Of a stretch of 26,001 nt of DNA, positions 7,487 through 14,516 are shown piece after piece. The first letter of the stretch is position 1; each line of letters begins with the position of its first letter. Below the pieces are notes generated by a model. That model had not been told where the DNA came from. It searched no databases and saw only the letters and a program-made list of their open reading frames with translations. The DNA comes from Endobugula sp047636495 (lineage in GTDB: Bacteria > Pseudomonadota > Gammaproteobacteria > Pseudomonadales > Cellvibrionaceae): NCBI GenBank assembly GCA_047636495.1, contig JBLILH010000036.1, forward strand, positions 1-26,001. The letters are read 5' to 3'. Both the position numbers and the translations under genes were made by a program.

Positions 7487-8233
7487 CTATGTTTGTTCTA
7501 TGGATAGCTTTTCATGGGTACTGGTTCTCGTAGGAAAACCCACTTGCCCCCCGAGCCGATAGTGATTGCCCGGATGGGTTAATACCGCATAACTCACCAT
7601 GCCTTCGGTAGACCATGTGCGCCGCTGTATTTGCAGGCAAGCTTGGTTGAAGGCAATGCGTAACTGGTGCTGGACGTCGGTATCAGGAATAATCGCTTCG
7701 ACTACGTGCTCGGCTTGGGTGAGTGGGGCGACTTTGCATAAGTACACATGGGTGGTGACTTTTTCGAAGTCTTGTTGAAGGTAGTCGGGTGCTAATACGG
7801 GGTTAACAAAACGATCTTCTAACTGTATGGCTTGTTGATTTTCGAAATGGCAAATGCGGCTATGAAAAAGTACCTCGCCAACGGCGATGTCAAAATGCTC
7901 GGCGAGCAGTGCATCCGCAGTGACTTCGGTTAAGGTGATCACGCGAGAAAGGTGTACATGGTTACGGGCGTTAATTTCATCGGCTATATTGTTAATTTCG
8001 AGTAATGACGACTGGCTTTTTAAACTGGCCACACAGGTAGCAATGCCTTGGGCGCGTTCTAGGATGCCCTCTTCGGATAACTCTTGTAGCGCACGGCGCG
8101 ATGTCATGCGGCTGACCGAAAACTGTTTGGCGAGTTCATTTTCCGAGGGGACAGGATGGCTTTCTTGCCATTCACCAGAATCTATTTGGTCTAGAATGTA
8201 GGTTTTAATTTGTTGGAATTTGCTGACAGACAT
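7487..8233 (-). CDS. hutC: GntR/HutC-family repressor of histidine utilisation
   Basis: Transcriptional repressor expected to release DNA when it binds urocanate. From the chosen start it has an N-terminal winged helix-turn-helix of the GntR type (residues about 5-70: PSENELAKQFSVSRMTSRRA then LSEEGILERAQGIATCV) and a C-terminal UTRA effector domain (about 90-240, including FHSRICHFENQQAIQLEDRF and SYAVLTHPGNHYRLGGQVGF). I start it at the ATG at 8231-8233, giving 248 aa, because homology begins there and GGTGA lies upstream. The frame stays open to an ATG at 8311, but that would run across the operator at 8278-8291. It is first in the group with hutU and hutH, and two palindromic operators lie just upstream, so autoregulation is expected. 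Confidence 0.93.
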   Translation of the reverse strand: MSVSKFQQIKTYILDQIDSGEWQESHPVPSENELAKQFSVSRMTSRRALQELSEEGILERAQGIATCVASLKSQSSLLEINNIADEINARNHVHLSRVITLTEVTADALLAEHFDIAVGEVLFHSRICHFENQQAIQLEDRFVNPVLAPDYLQQDFEKVTTHVYLCKVAPLTQAEHVVEAIIPDTDVQHQLRIAFNQACLQIQRRTWSTEGMVSYAVLTHPGNHYRLGGQVGFPTRTSTHEKLSIEQT

Positions 8234-8277
8234 TGTGGTCACCCATGAAGATTTTTGAACCAATGAAATACATATTG

Positions 8278-8291
8278 CTTGTATATACAAG
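8278..8291. promoter_or_regulatory. HutC operator 1 (CTTGTATATACAAG)
   Basis: A perfect 14-bp palindrome 45 bp upstream of the hutC start codon. It matches the remembered HutC site of Pseudomonas (CTTGTA-N2-TACAAG). An identical copy lies 40 bp further on. Position between divergent hutC and hutI supports control of both directions. Confidence 0.85.
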
Positions 8292-8317
8292 TTAAGGCAT
8301 GATGATTTCATATGAAG

Positions 8318-8331
8318 CTTGTATATACAAG
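8318..8331. promoter_or_regulatory. HutC operator 2 (CTTGTATATACAAG)
   Basis: Identical to operator 1, centre-to-centre distance 40 bp (about four helical turns), so two HutC dimers could bind on roughly the same DNA face. It lies 138 bp upstream of the hutI start. Binding and repression are inferred from the family. Confidence 0.85.
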
Positions 8332-8468
8332 TGTTTTTTTACGTTGAATTGTTTCGTGTGTGCTTAAAGGTTAAAGGTTAAGGATTAAGTATTAAGGGCT
8401 ATGCGATAACAATAGTTTGCTAGTAAAGATTGGCTCACAAGAAACTGGCTCAAAAAAGGGGGTAGACA

Positions 8469-9740
8469 ATGATGATTGATGGGGATCGAGTGTTAATTAA
8501 TGCCAATATTGCGACTATGTCTGGCATGTCAGTAGACGGCAGTGTTGTGGATAGCCCGACAATAGAAGGCCCAGCAATTAAAAGCAGGGTAATAGAAGAC
8601 GGCGCACTGGTGATTAACCAAGGCCGTATTGTGTGGTTAGGCAAGCAGGTCGATTTACCATCGGTGAGTCAATCGGCACAGATAGAGTCTTGCGATGGTA
8701 AATGGTTAACCCCCGGCTTAATTGATTGCCATACCCATTTGGTGTTTGCCGGAAATCGCGCCGATGAATTCGAGCAGCGTGCACAGGGCATTAGCTATGC
8801 AGATATTGCTCGACAAGGTGGCGGCATACAAAGCACGGTGAATAAAACCCGTGAAGCCACCGAAGAGCAGCTGTACGCATTAGCTTTTTCGCGAGCAACC
8901 GCGATGATTAAACAAGGTGTGAGCTGTGTAGAAATAAAGTCGGGTTATGGTTTAGAGCTCGCGACCGAATTAACCATGTTGCGAGTAGCACGTGCGCTAG
9001 AACGCACCTTGCCACTGACCATTAAAACCACATTTTTAGGGGCTCATGCATTACCGTTAGAATACCCAGGGCGAGCCGATGAATATATTGCCATGGTATG
9101 CGACGAGATGCTGCCGCAGATAGCCGCCGAAGATTTGGCCGATGCCGTTGATGTGTTTTGTGAGTCGGTAGGGTTTAGTTTGGCGCAAACCGAAACAGTA
9201 TTTCGGGCGGCTAAAAATTTAGGCTTGCCGGTAAAACTTCATGCGGAGCAGTTATCTAATGTGGGCGGCAGTGAATTAGCCAGCCGTTACCGCGCACTGT
9301 CGGTTGATCATATCGAATTTTTAAATGAAGCGGGGGTGAAGGCTATTGCCGCAAGCGGTACTGTGGCGGTGTTATTGCCCGGCGCATTTTACTGCTTGCA
9401 TGAAACCCAAAAACCCCCGGTAGCATTGCTGCGACAATACAAGGTGCCGATGGCGGTCGCGACCGACTTTAATCCCGGCTCTTCGCCAATGGCGTCGCTG
9501 CCATTAATGATGAATATGGCCAGCCATTTATTTGGCTTAACGGCGCAAGAAGCCTTAGACGGTGTCACCCTTAATGCCGCAAAAGCATTGGGAGTAGATC
9601 AACAACTAGGCTCCCTAGAAGTGGGTAAGCAAGCAGATATAGTGTGTTGGAATATCGACCACCCCCGTGACTTGGTCTATCAGTTTGGTTTACACCCTAT
9701 AGAGAAAATGTGGAAAGCAGGGAAGGCAGTGATGTTGTAA
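8469..9740 (+). CDS. hutI: Imidazolonepropionase
   Basis: Third step of histidine degradation: it hydrolyses imidazolonepropionate to N-formimino-L-glutamate. It is a metal-dependent amidohydrolase. The metal ligands are visible as H88 and H90 (GLIDCHTHLVFAGNRADEF), H258 (KLHAEQ) and D333 (VATDFNPGSSP), with H281 in SVDHIEFL. At 423 aa it is about 20 residues longer than usual. The extra residues sit near the N-terminus (about 20-40, SVDGSVVDSPTIEGPAIKSR) inside the small beta-sandwich that precedes the barrel. The start follows AAAAGGGGG and is ATGATG, so either Met could be used. It diverges from hutC across the double operator. Confidence 0.96.
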   Translation: MMIDGDRVLINANIATMSGMSVDGSVVDSPTIEGPAIKSRVIEDGALVINQGRIVWLGKQVDLPSVSQSAQIESCDGKWLTPGLIDCHTHLVFAGNRADEFEQRAQGISYADIARQGGGIQSTVNKTREATEEQLYALAFSRATAMIKQGVSCVEIKSGYGLELATELTMLRVARALERTLPLTIKTTFLGAHALPLEYPGRADEYIAMVCDEMLPQIAAEDLADAVDVFCESVGFSLAQTETVFRAAKNLGLPVKLHAEQLSNVGGSELASRYRALSVDHIEFLNEAGVKAIAASGTVAVLLPGAFYCLHETQKPPVALLRQYKVPMAVATDFNPGSSPMASLPLMMNMASHLFGLTAQEALDGVTLNAAKALGVDQQLGSLEVGKQADIVCWNIDHPRDLVYQFGLHPIEKMWKAGKAVML

Positions 9741-9773
9741 TTAGTTTCACTACTGCCGAGCTAACTATTTTTT

Positions 9774-9791
9774 GTCATGCTGGGCTTGACC
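9774..9791. repeat. Left half of a REP-like element, interrupted
   Basis: GTCATGCTGGGCTTGACC is the left part of a REP-type palindrome whose expected right arm is absent. The sequence is followed by the GCTCCTGC hairpin element and then by ATCCAGTGTCC at about 9885-9897, which looks like the displaced remainder. This suggests a nested insertion. Confidence 0.4.
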
Positions 9792-9812
9792 ATTTTTTGT
9801 ACCTCGGCAACT

Positions 9813-9882
9813 GCTCCTGCGTTGCTCTACTGAGTTACATTCATGTAACGATGTAAAACTGGCATACACTACTTCCATGTAG
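9813..9882. repeat. Second copy of the small hairpin element
   Basis: It begins with GCTCCTGC, then has the perfect palindrome GTTACAT-TC-ATGTAAC (9834-9849), then the weaker CTAC-ttccat-GTAG (9869-9882). Block order and hairpin core (ACAT-YC-ATGT) match the element at 317-366 in the transposase pseudogene, with substantial divergence. Confidence 0.5.
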
Positions 9883-9918
9883 ATAATCCAGTGTCCAGCA
9901 ACTCGTTGAAAGCACTGG

Positions 9919-9950
9919 ATTCCAGATCAGCAAAAAACGCTGTCCGGAAT
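9919..9950 (-). repeat. REP-like palindrome, inverted copy of 10649-10680
   Basis: This 32-bp segment, read on the minus strand, matches the plus-strand copy at 10649-10680 at 28 of 32 positions. Each copy is itself palindromic (ATTCCGGA/TCCGGAAT arms, with one mismatch here) around an AGCG-T-rich centre. The pair faces opposite ways and brackets the ydcH-like gene and the MITE-like element. Confidence 0.7.
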
Positions 9951-10007
9951 GACGAGGTTTTGATTTTCATGTCTATTGCTTTTCATCTTCGTCATGCCGG
10001 GCCGTCA

Positions 10008-10026
10008 TGCCGGGCTCGATCCGGTA
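10008..10026. repeat. REP-like palindrome ATGCCGG...CCGGTAT
   Basis: ATGCCGG-gctcgat-CCGGTAT is preceded by a partial duplicate, GTCATGCCGGGCC (9991-10003). It is the same family as the perfect copy at 20652-20684 and the one at 3476-3500. Between hutI and the YdcH gene it could act as a weak bidirectional terminator. Confidence 0.6.
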
Positions 10027-10189
10027 TCCGGTACTGTTTAGCCATATTTTTAGATGGAGTTTCTCATAGAAGCCAAAAGGTTAACGGGGCCGCAGTGATG
10101 TTGTAAAACGTCAGGTTTTTGATTTGCGTCAATACGCTAGTGAATTATTTGCTATAGCCTATAAACATCCACCATTACGGAGCGTTTAT

Positions 10190-10462
10190 ATGACGATTGA
10201 ACACCACGATTTTTACCTTGAGTTTCCAAAATATAAAGATGACATTCACGCATTGAAAACATCAAACGCTCATTTTAGACGGCTGTACGATGAGTATAAT
10301 GACTTAACGAAACATATCGTTAACATGGAAAATGAAATTATACCCGCCAGCACTATTGAAGAAGAGAAGGCGAAGTTACAGCGAGTAACATTGAAAGATC
10401 AGTGGTATAAAATATTAAAAAAACATGTTGATGCGAATAGCGTAAAGCTAACAATCTCATAA
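10190..10462 (+). CDS. YdcH/DUF465-family small protein
   Basis: A 90-aa, highly charged, helical, probably coiled-coil protein of unknown function. From the chosen start it reads MTIEHHDFYLEFPKYKDDIH, then ALKTSNAHFRRLYDEYNDLT, with a later LKDQWYKILKKH. These are the typical blocks of the DUF465 (YdcH) family: HHDL-EFPEYK--I--LK-SDAHF--L--EY, then LKDELY-ML. I chose the ATG at 10190 because family homology begins there and GGAG lies eight bases upstream, although the frame is open to 10124. The C-terminal residues after LKKH are not conserved. The TAA stop (10460-10462) is the first three bases of the terminal inverted repeat of an adjacent MITE-like element, so the present C-terminus may result from that insertion. 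Confidence 0.85.
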   Translation: MTIEHHDFYLEFPKYKDDIHALKTSNAHFRRLYDEYNDLTKHIVNMENEIIPASTIEEEKAKLQRVTLKDQWYKILKKHVDANSVKLTIS

Positions 10463-10601
10463 CTACTCAGCACAGTACGTAACTGTTCAAATTGCAGTCA
10501 ATATTGTGCTGAGCAAGGCGAAAAATGTGAGTTTACAAGTGACAATAAGCATTTTTTAACGCAGTTCAGCGCGATTTTGGCTGTGAGCTGAGTAGTTACA
10601 A
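10460..10601. mobile_element. MITE-like element with terminal inverted repeats
   Basis: Perfect 12-bp terminal inverted repeats, TAACTACTCAGC (10460-10471) and GCTGAGTAGTTA (10587-10598), are extended by ACAG/CTGT with a two-base gap. An internal arm TGTGCTGAG (10505-10513) also pairs with CTCAGCACA (10466-10474), so alternative hairpins can form. AATCTCAT flanks both sides (10453-10460 and 10602-10609) and may be an 8-bp target duplication. There is no coding capacity. I infer a non-autonomous element; no transposase with matching ends is in the window. Confidence 0.65.
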
Positions 10602-10648
10602 AATCTCATCGCCAGTAAGAAACATGGCAATCAAAGCAAGACAAGGTC

Positions 10649-10680
10649 ATTCCGGAAAGCGCTTTTTGCTTATCCGGAAT
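10649..10680 (+). repeat. REP-like palindrome ATTCCGGA...TCCGGAAT
   Basis: Perfect 8-bp arms surround a 16-base T-rich centre. It is the counterpart of the inverted copy at 9919-9950. It lies about 95 bp beyond the hutG-like stop and may help terminate minus-strand transcription. Confidence 0.65.
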
Positions 10681-10773
10681 CTAATGTTTTCAGACTCTGA
10701 CTCAATGAGTGTTTTGTGAGTCCTTTTGCTTTGATTAGGTGATTAAACAATTACCTCGTTCCTCCTGAGTTAA

Positions 10774-11913
10774 TTATCCGTGCGCGCTCTTAATAAACGT
10801 ACACACTAATTCTGCCAGCGCTTGGCCAACCACTCTTTTACCTGCTGCGTTGCCTTCTGTTTGTCCTTCCGTTCTTTCTATTCCTCCTGCTGGATATCGG
10901 CTAGGAGCGCCTTCTGCTAAATGTAAATATTGCACATTAGGCAGCGCGGCCATTTGATGAACATAATATAGCGCATCATCCAGCGACACGCCTGCACGGG
11001 TAATGGCGCTGGTGGGCATCTCGGTGATGACATCTAAATCTAGTTCTACCCCTATTGGTAGCGGTGTGGGGAGTGAGAGTGTTGAAGAGGGTGTTGAAGA
11101 GGGTGTCGATGAGAGTGTTGGTGAGACTGCCGCGCACAAATATTCTTGTGTTTGACTAATGCAATCGGCAAAAGTGATTTCTTTTCGCCAATGGCTTTGT
11201 TGAATACTGAAAAAAGGAAAGTCTAGTTTTGTTAACTTTTCCAGTGCGTCGGCAGAATTTTTTTGTTCGTGAAGACCTAATACGCTGTAGCGTTCGAGAT
11301 ACCCTTCGGCGTGAGCATAGCGAAACGGATTACCGCTATGGCGACCTTCTAGTGCGCGAAAATCTGCATGAGGGTCGAGGTTGCTCACGGCGAGTGCTTG
11401 CTGTTTAACTTGCGCACAGGCTTTAATAATAGGGTAGGCATTGTTATGACCGCCGCCGATAATGATGGGTATTAATCCCGCATTAAATACGTGATGAAGA
11501 ATCGGATGTACGCGTTGGTCGAGTTGATCGCACAATTGGTGTAGGTGTGAAGTTGGTAGCGGCGTGCCGGGGGAAACCTCGGTGTGTAAGTCGTCGCAAT
11601 CAATGTGGCCGAGCAGTAAAATATCGTCGCCAGATAAAAATGTATTACTTTGTAAATTTAAAAAATAACTAAGAAATGCATCCCAGCCATCTTGTGCGCC
11701 TTGCTTGCCGTGATTGGCCGCAGGCCCAATTGTTTCTGGAATACCGATTAACGCAAAGCGATAACCGTGGGTGGTTGCCGTGGCAATTTTTTCTATGCTG
11801 TTTACTATGCCAACGGTCTGCCCAAGTTTCTTTTCGCCTTCGCGAGCTGCGGTATAGTCATCGCATTGCGCTTGAGAAAGTAGTGATAGGTATTGCAGTG
11901 ATAAATCTTGCAT
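10774..11913 (-). CDS. hutG: Arginase-family formimidoylglutamase (HutG-like)
   Basis: Expected last step of the pathway: hydrolysis of N-formiminoglutamate to glutamate and formamide by a binuclear manganese enzyme. The metal ligands are in place: H156 (IIGGGHNNAYP), D180/H182/D184 (NLDPHADF) and D292/D294 (GVELDLDVI). GGGHNNAY, rather than GGDHS, marks the formimidoylglutamase-like branch of the arginase/agmatinase family. I start at 11913 (379 aa) because GAGGA lies just upstream and the longer frame from 12078 would overlap the amidotransferase gene. Residues 265-286 (PTLSSTPSSTPSSTLSLPTP) are an insertion made by a 12-bp tandem repeat just before the last metal motif. The substrate is inferred from hut context, although the gene is not contiguous with hutI. 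Confidence 0.85.
   Translation of the reverse strand: MQDLSLQYLSLLSQAQCDDYTAAREGEKKLGQTVGIVNSIEKIATATTHGYRFALIGIPETIGPAANHGKQGAQDGWDAFLSYFLNLQSNTFLSGDDILLLGHIDCDDLHTEVSPGTPLPTSHLHQLCDQLDQRVHPILHHVFNAGLIPIIIGGGHNNAYPIIKACAQVKQQALAVSNLDPHADFRALEGRHSGNPFRYAHAEGYLERYSVLGLHEQKNSADALEKLTKLDFPFFSIQQSHWRKEITFADCISQTQEYLCAAVSPTLSSTPSSTPSSTLSLPTPLPIGVELDLDVITEMPTSAITRAGVSLDDALYYVHQMAALPNVQYLHLAEGAPSRYPAGGIERTEGQTEGNAAGKRVVGQALAELVCTFIKSAHG
11075..11122. repeat. Four 12-bp tandem units inside hutG
   Basis: Four units of the type GAGRGTGTTGAA follow each other, the last two slightly diverged. On the minus strand they encode SSTP/SSTP/SSTL-type tetrapeptides, probably a flexible loop. The frame is maintained. 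Confidence 0.85.
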
Positions 11914-11999
11914 AAATCCTCGGGGAAGAAGTGGAGGCTGCTTGTGTGCTTTTTCAATATTAATGTCAGTGCTTCTGGCCGTATAATGTAGGGCGTTTT

Positions 12000-12782
12000 T
12001 TACATGGTGGTTTTTTTCTCCCAGACACTTTCGCCCGTCACAAATAGACGGCATTCGCCGGGCACCATGGTATGCCAAACTTCGTTGTTGGTAAGGGGTT
12101 GGGTGGCGATGATGGTCACAATATCGTGCTCTGTCGTCACTGTTGAAAAATCGATGCTGAGATCTTTATCTGATAAGTGGGCCACGCCAAAAGGTGCGCG
12201 TCGGGTGATCCAAGCGAGGGCAGTGGAGCAAAAGGCAAATAGCGCATTACCGTTGGTGAGCATTAGGTTGAATACACCTTGTACATTGATCGATTCGCAC
12301 AAGCCGCTCAAATACTCCGCCCACACTGCCGGTTCGGGTGGGGCATCAAAACGTTCGGCTAAGGAATCCATTAGCCAGCAAAATATACGCTCGCTATCGG
12401 TGGTACCAATAGGGAAAAACCGTGTATTTTCTAGGTCCGAGGCACTGGGAACTTGGCCATTGTGCGCGTAACTCCACGCTTGGCCCCACAATTCGCGCTG
12501 AAATGGATGGGTGTTTTCAAGGCCCACACCTCCCACATTTGCTTGGCGAATATGGCTGATGACGGTGTGGCTTTTGATAGGGTATTTACTTAAAAACTGT
12601 GACAGGTCCGAGCGGCAGCTTGGCATATAGTCTTTAAATTCTCTAACGCCACTTTCTTCATAAAACACAATGCCCCATCCATCTACGTGCGGGCCGGTTT
12701 CGCCGCCTCTACGACTAAGGCCTGCAAAGCTGAAGCAGATGTCGGTAGGCACATTGGCACTCATTCCAAGTAATTCGCACAT
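12000..12782 (-). CDS. Class II glutamine amidotransferase (YafJ-like)
   Basis: An Ntn-type glutamine amidotransferase domain covers nearly the whole 260-aa protein. The N-terminal Met would be removed to expose Cys2 as nucleophile (MCELLGMSAN). HVDGWGIVFYE, SHIRQANVGGVGLENTHPF and YAHNGQVPSASDLE are the usual motifs for glutamine binding and the oxyanion hole. Like YafJ, there is no attached synthase domain, so the acceptor substrate is unknown. It lies 86 bp upstream of hutG on the same strand and 148 bp downstream of hflX, so cotranscription with hutG is possible. A role in amide chemistry linked to histidine or glutamate use is a guess. No strong ribosome-binding site is seen before the ATG. 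Confidence 0.88.
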   Translation of the reverse strand: MCELLGMSANVPTDICFSFAGLSRRGGETGPHVDGWGIVFYEESGVREFKDYMPSCRSDLSQFLSKYPIKSHTVISHIRQANVGGVGLENTHPFQRELWGQAWSYAHNGQVPSASDLENTRFFPIGTTDSERIFCWLMDSLAERFDAPPEPAVWAEYLSGLCESINVQGVFNLMLTNGNALFAFCSTALAWITRRAPFGVAHLSDKDLSIDFSTVTTEHDIVTIIATQPLTNNEVWHTMVPGECRLFVTGESVWEKKTTM

Positions 12783-12898
12783 ACTGTATGGCTCGCTGGA
12801 GGATGTATTTTTTTGTATAAATAGCCAGTCTAGATTCTCTTAACAAGAGAAAACAAAAAACAATTAGAAAGGGATCGTGGCTAAATAATAGAGCCCGT

Positions 12899-12916
12899 TA
12901 ATATCAGCTGCTATTA
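12899..12916. promoter_or_regulatory. Near-perfect 18-bp palindrome TAATATCAGCTGCTATTA
   Basis: Dyad symmetry is complete except for one base pair, centred on CAGCTG. It lies between the hflX stop (12931) and the amidotransferase start (12782). It could be an operator for the downstream amidotransferase-hutG pair. There is no T-run, so it is not a standard terminator. Confidence 0.35.
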
Positions 12917-12930
12917 GCGACCCCCTCTCA

Positions 12931-14289
12931 TTATGTAGTGTGTTTAGTTGTGTTTACTAGATCGTTCAGTCTAGCGATCACTTCGGGTGCAGCGCGGAAG
13001 CGAAAAATTGCACCATCGGCGTCGGCGCGTTCTTCAAGCACTTCGCAGGAGGCAAATATTTCGCCACGTAATTCTTGTGCCGACCAAGGTAAAAAAATCT
13101 CGGATTCGATTAGGTCCTTTTGAAAAAACTGCACAATCGCTTGATGCAATCCTGCGACGTCGTCTTTGTTGCGTGCACTCAGAACAATACAGTCTGGATA
13201 TTTAGCGTGCAGCTCTGCGGTGCGCTCCGCTTGTGCAGTGGGATCGTCTAGGTAATCTATTTTATTGAACACCCGAATGCGCGGTACGCTATCGGCGCCA
13301 ATCTCGGATAATACTTTATCGGTGACTTCAAGCTGCGCCTCAAACCCGGGGTCGCCAGCATCAATAACATGTAGTAATAATGATGCGCTAAGGGCTTCGT
13401 CCAGCGTTGACTTGAACGAGGCGACTAAGCCATGGGGTAAGTTTTTGATGAAACCCACGGTGTCGCTCACGAGTACCTTCGGGACACTTTCTGGATACAG
13501 GGTGCGTACTTTGGTGTCTAGTGTGGCAAACAGTTTATTGGCGACGAGTACGTCTTTGCCAGTTAAGGCGCGCATCAAAGTGGATTTACCCGCGTTGGTA
13601 TAGCCTACCAACGCGACTTGGGTCAGCCCGGTTTGTCCTTGGCGTTGTGCTCGCTGGGTATCGCGATTGGCCTCCATGGCATCAATTTCTTTCTGCAGTT
13701 CGGCAATACGGTCGCGTACTTTACGGCTATCCATTTGGCTTTGTGATTGCCCAGTGCCGCGCCCACCGGCGCCGCTGCGTTGTCGCCCTGACGGCCCCGC
13801 GCGCTTTGCTGCCTCGCGTAGGCGCGGGGCCATATAGGTCAGGCGCGCAATTTCAACTTGTACTCTGGCGGCGTGTGAGCTGGCGTTTCGATGAAAAATT
13901 TCGAGAATGACCACCGTGCGATCCATTACCTCGCATTCGACTTCCATTTCTAGGTTGAGTGCCTGTGATGGCGAGATTTCATGATCGACTAGAATGAATT
14001 CCACAGCAGCATTTTCTTCCGACGAGTCAGCCTGATCTACATTGTTTGCGCTGGATTGTTGATGCATTAAGAATTCTTTTATTTCTTCTCGCTTACCCAC
14101 GCCTACATAGGCTGTTGAGTCGAAAGCTGAACGCTTTTGGGTGATCTGACCGATGACATCTAACCCTAAGGTTTTTGCCAAATCTGCCAATTCGGCTAAC
14201 GACGACTCAAATGCAATATCGCTGACACTGTCTAATTGCACAGCAACGATTAATGCGCGTGGACGGGATTCTTTTTCGGGACTCAACAT
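12931..14289 (-). CDS. hflX: HflX-family GTPase, variant linker
   Basis: A ribosome-associated GTPase of the TRAFAC/Obg-HflX class; HflX splits stalled or heat-damaged ribosomes. The N-terminal HflX domain (about 10-165) includes STAYVGVGKREEI and the family block DRTVVILEIFHRNASSHAAR. A helical coiled linker (about 185-220) precedes the G domain: G1 GYTNAGKST at 229-237, G3 DTVGF at 276-280, G4 NKID at 342-345 and G5 SAR near 376. The usual RGPGETQLE before the coiled coil is replaced here by GAGGRGTGQSQSQMD (173-187), so this may be a second, divergent HflX and not the one found beside hfq. At 452 aa the length is normal. A sigma70-like promoter lies 27 bp upstream. Confidence 0.9.
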   Translation of the reverse strand: MLSPEKESRPRALIVAVQLDSVSDIAFESSLAELADLAKTLGLDVIGQITQKRSAFDSTAYVGVGKREEIKEFLMHQQSSANNVDQADSSEENAAVEFILVDHEISPSQALNLEMEVECEVMDRTVVILEIFHRNASSHAARVQVEIARLTYMAPRLREAAKRAGPSGRQRSGAGGRGTGQSQSQMDSRKVRDRIAELQKEIDAMEANRDTQRAQRQGQTGLTQVALVGYTNAGKSTLMRALTGKDVLVANKLFATLDTKVRTLYPESVPKVLVSDTVGFIKNLPHGLVASFKSTLDEALSASLLLHVIDAGDPGFEAQLEVTDKVLSEIGADSVPRIRVFNKIDYLDDPTAQAERTAELHAKYPDCIVLSARNKDDVAGLHQAIVQFFQKDLIESEIFLPWSAQELRGEIFASCEVLEERADADGAIFRFRAAPEVIARLNDLVNTTKHTT

Positions 14290-14315
14290 AAATGTTTCTC
14301 TTAGTGTTGCTTATG

Positions 14316-14343
14316 GTATTAGCTACCCTGACTACCACTTCAA
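14316..14343 (-). promoter_or_regulatory. Candidate sigma70 promoter for hflX
   Basis: On the minus strand TTGAAG (14338-14343) is followed after 16 bases by TAATAC (14316-14321), placing a start site about 20 bp before the hflX ATG. It is based on consensus only. Confidence 0.4.
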
Positions 14344-14516
14344 CGCTGTAGGTAGTCGAGTGTACACAGAATACTGGAGGAGCACCTAAGACACTGTCGT
14401 AGGTGTAGGCGAATAAAAAACTGTTACGCCTAATCGATCGAGAATCATGTCACACCGATAACAATTTACACCGTGGATAAAATGAACGGTTGAACGTTTC
14501 CGCTTTGAGGCAAGGT

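Noticed and set aside
8234..8311. N-terminal extension of hutC to the ATG at 8309-8311
   Set aside because: It would cross the operator at 8278-8291 and adds 26 residues without GntR similarity; the ATG at 8231-8233 has a better ribosome-binding site.
9891..10106. 71-aa plus-strand reading frame
   Set aside because: It is composed of REP-like repeat DNA (the translated palindromes RHAGPSCRARSGIRY) and has no independent support.
11914..12078. N-terminal extension of the hutG-like gene
   Set aside because: It overlaps the amidotransferase gene by 79 bp and has no family similarity, while GAGGA precedes the start at 11913.
12834..12854. TTCTCTT-aac-AAGAGAA hairpin as a terminator of hflX
   Set aside because: It has good symmetry, but neither side is followed by a T-run in the needed direction, and it lies in the leader of the downstream amidotransferase gene.
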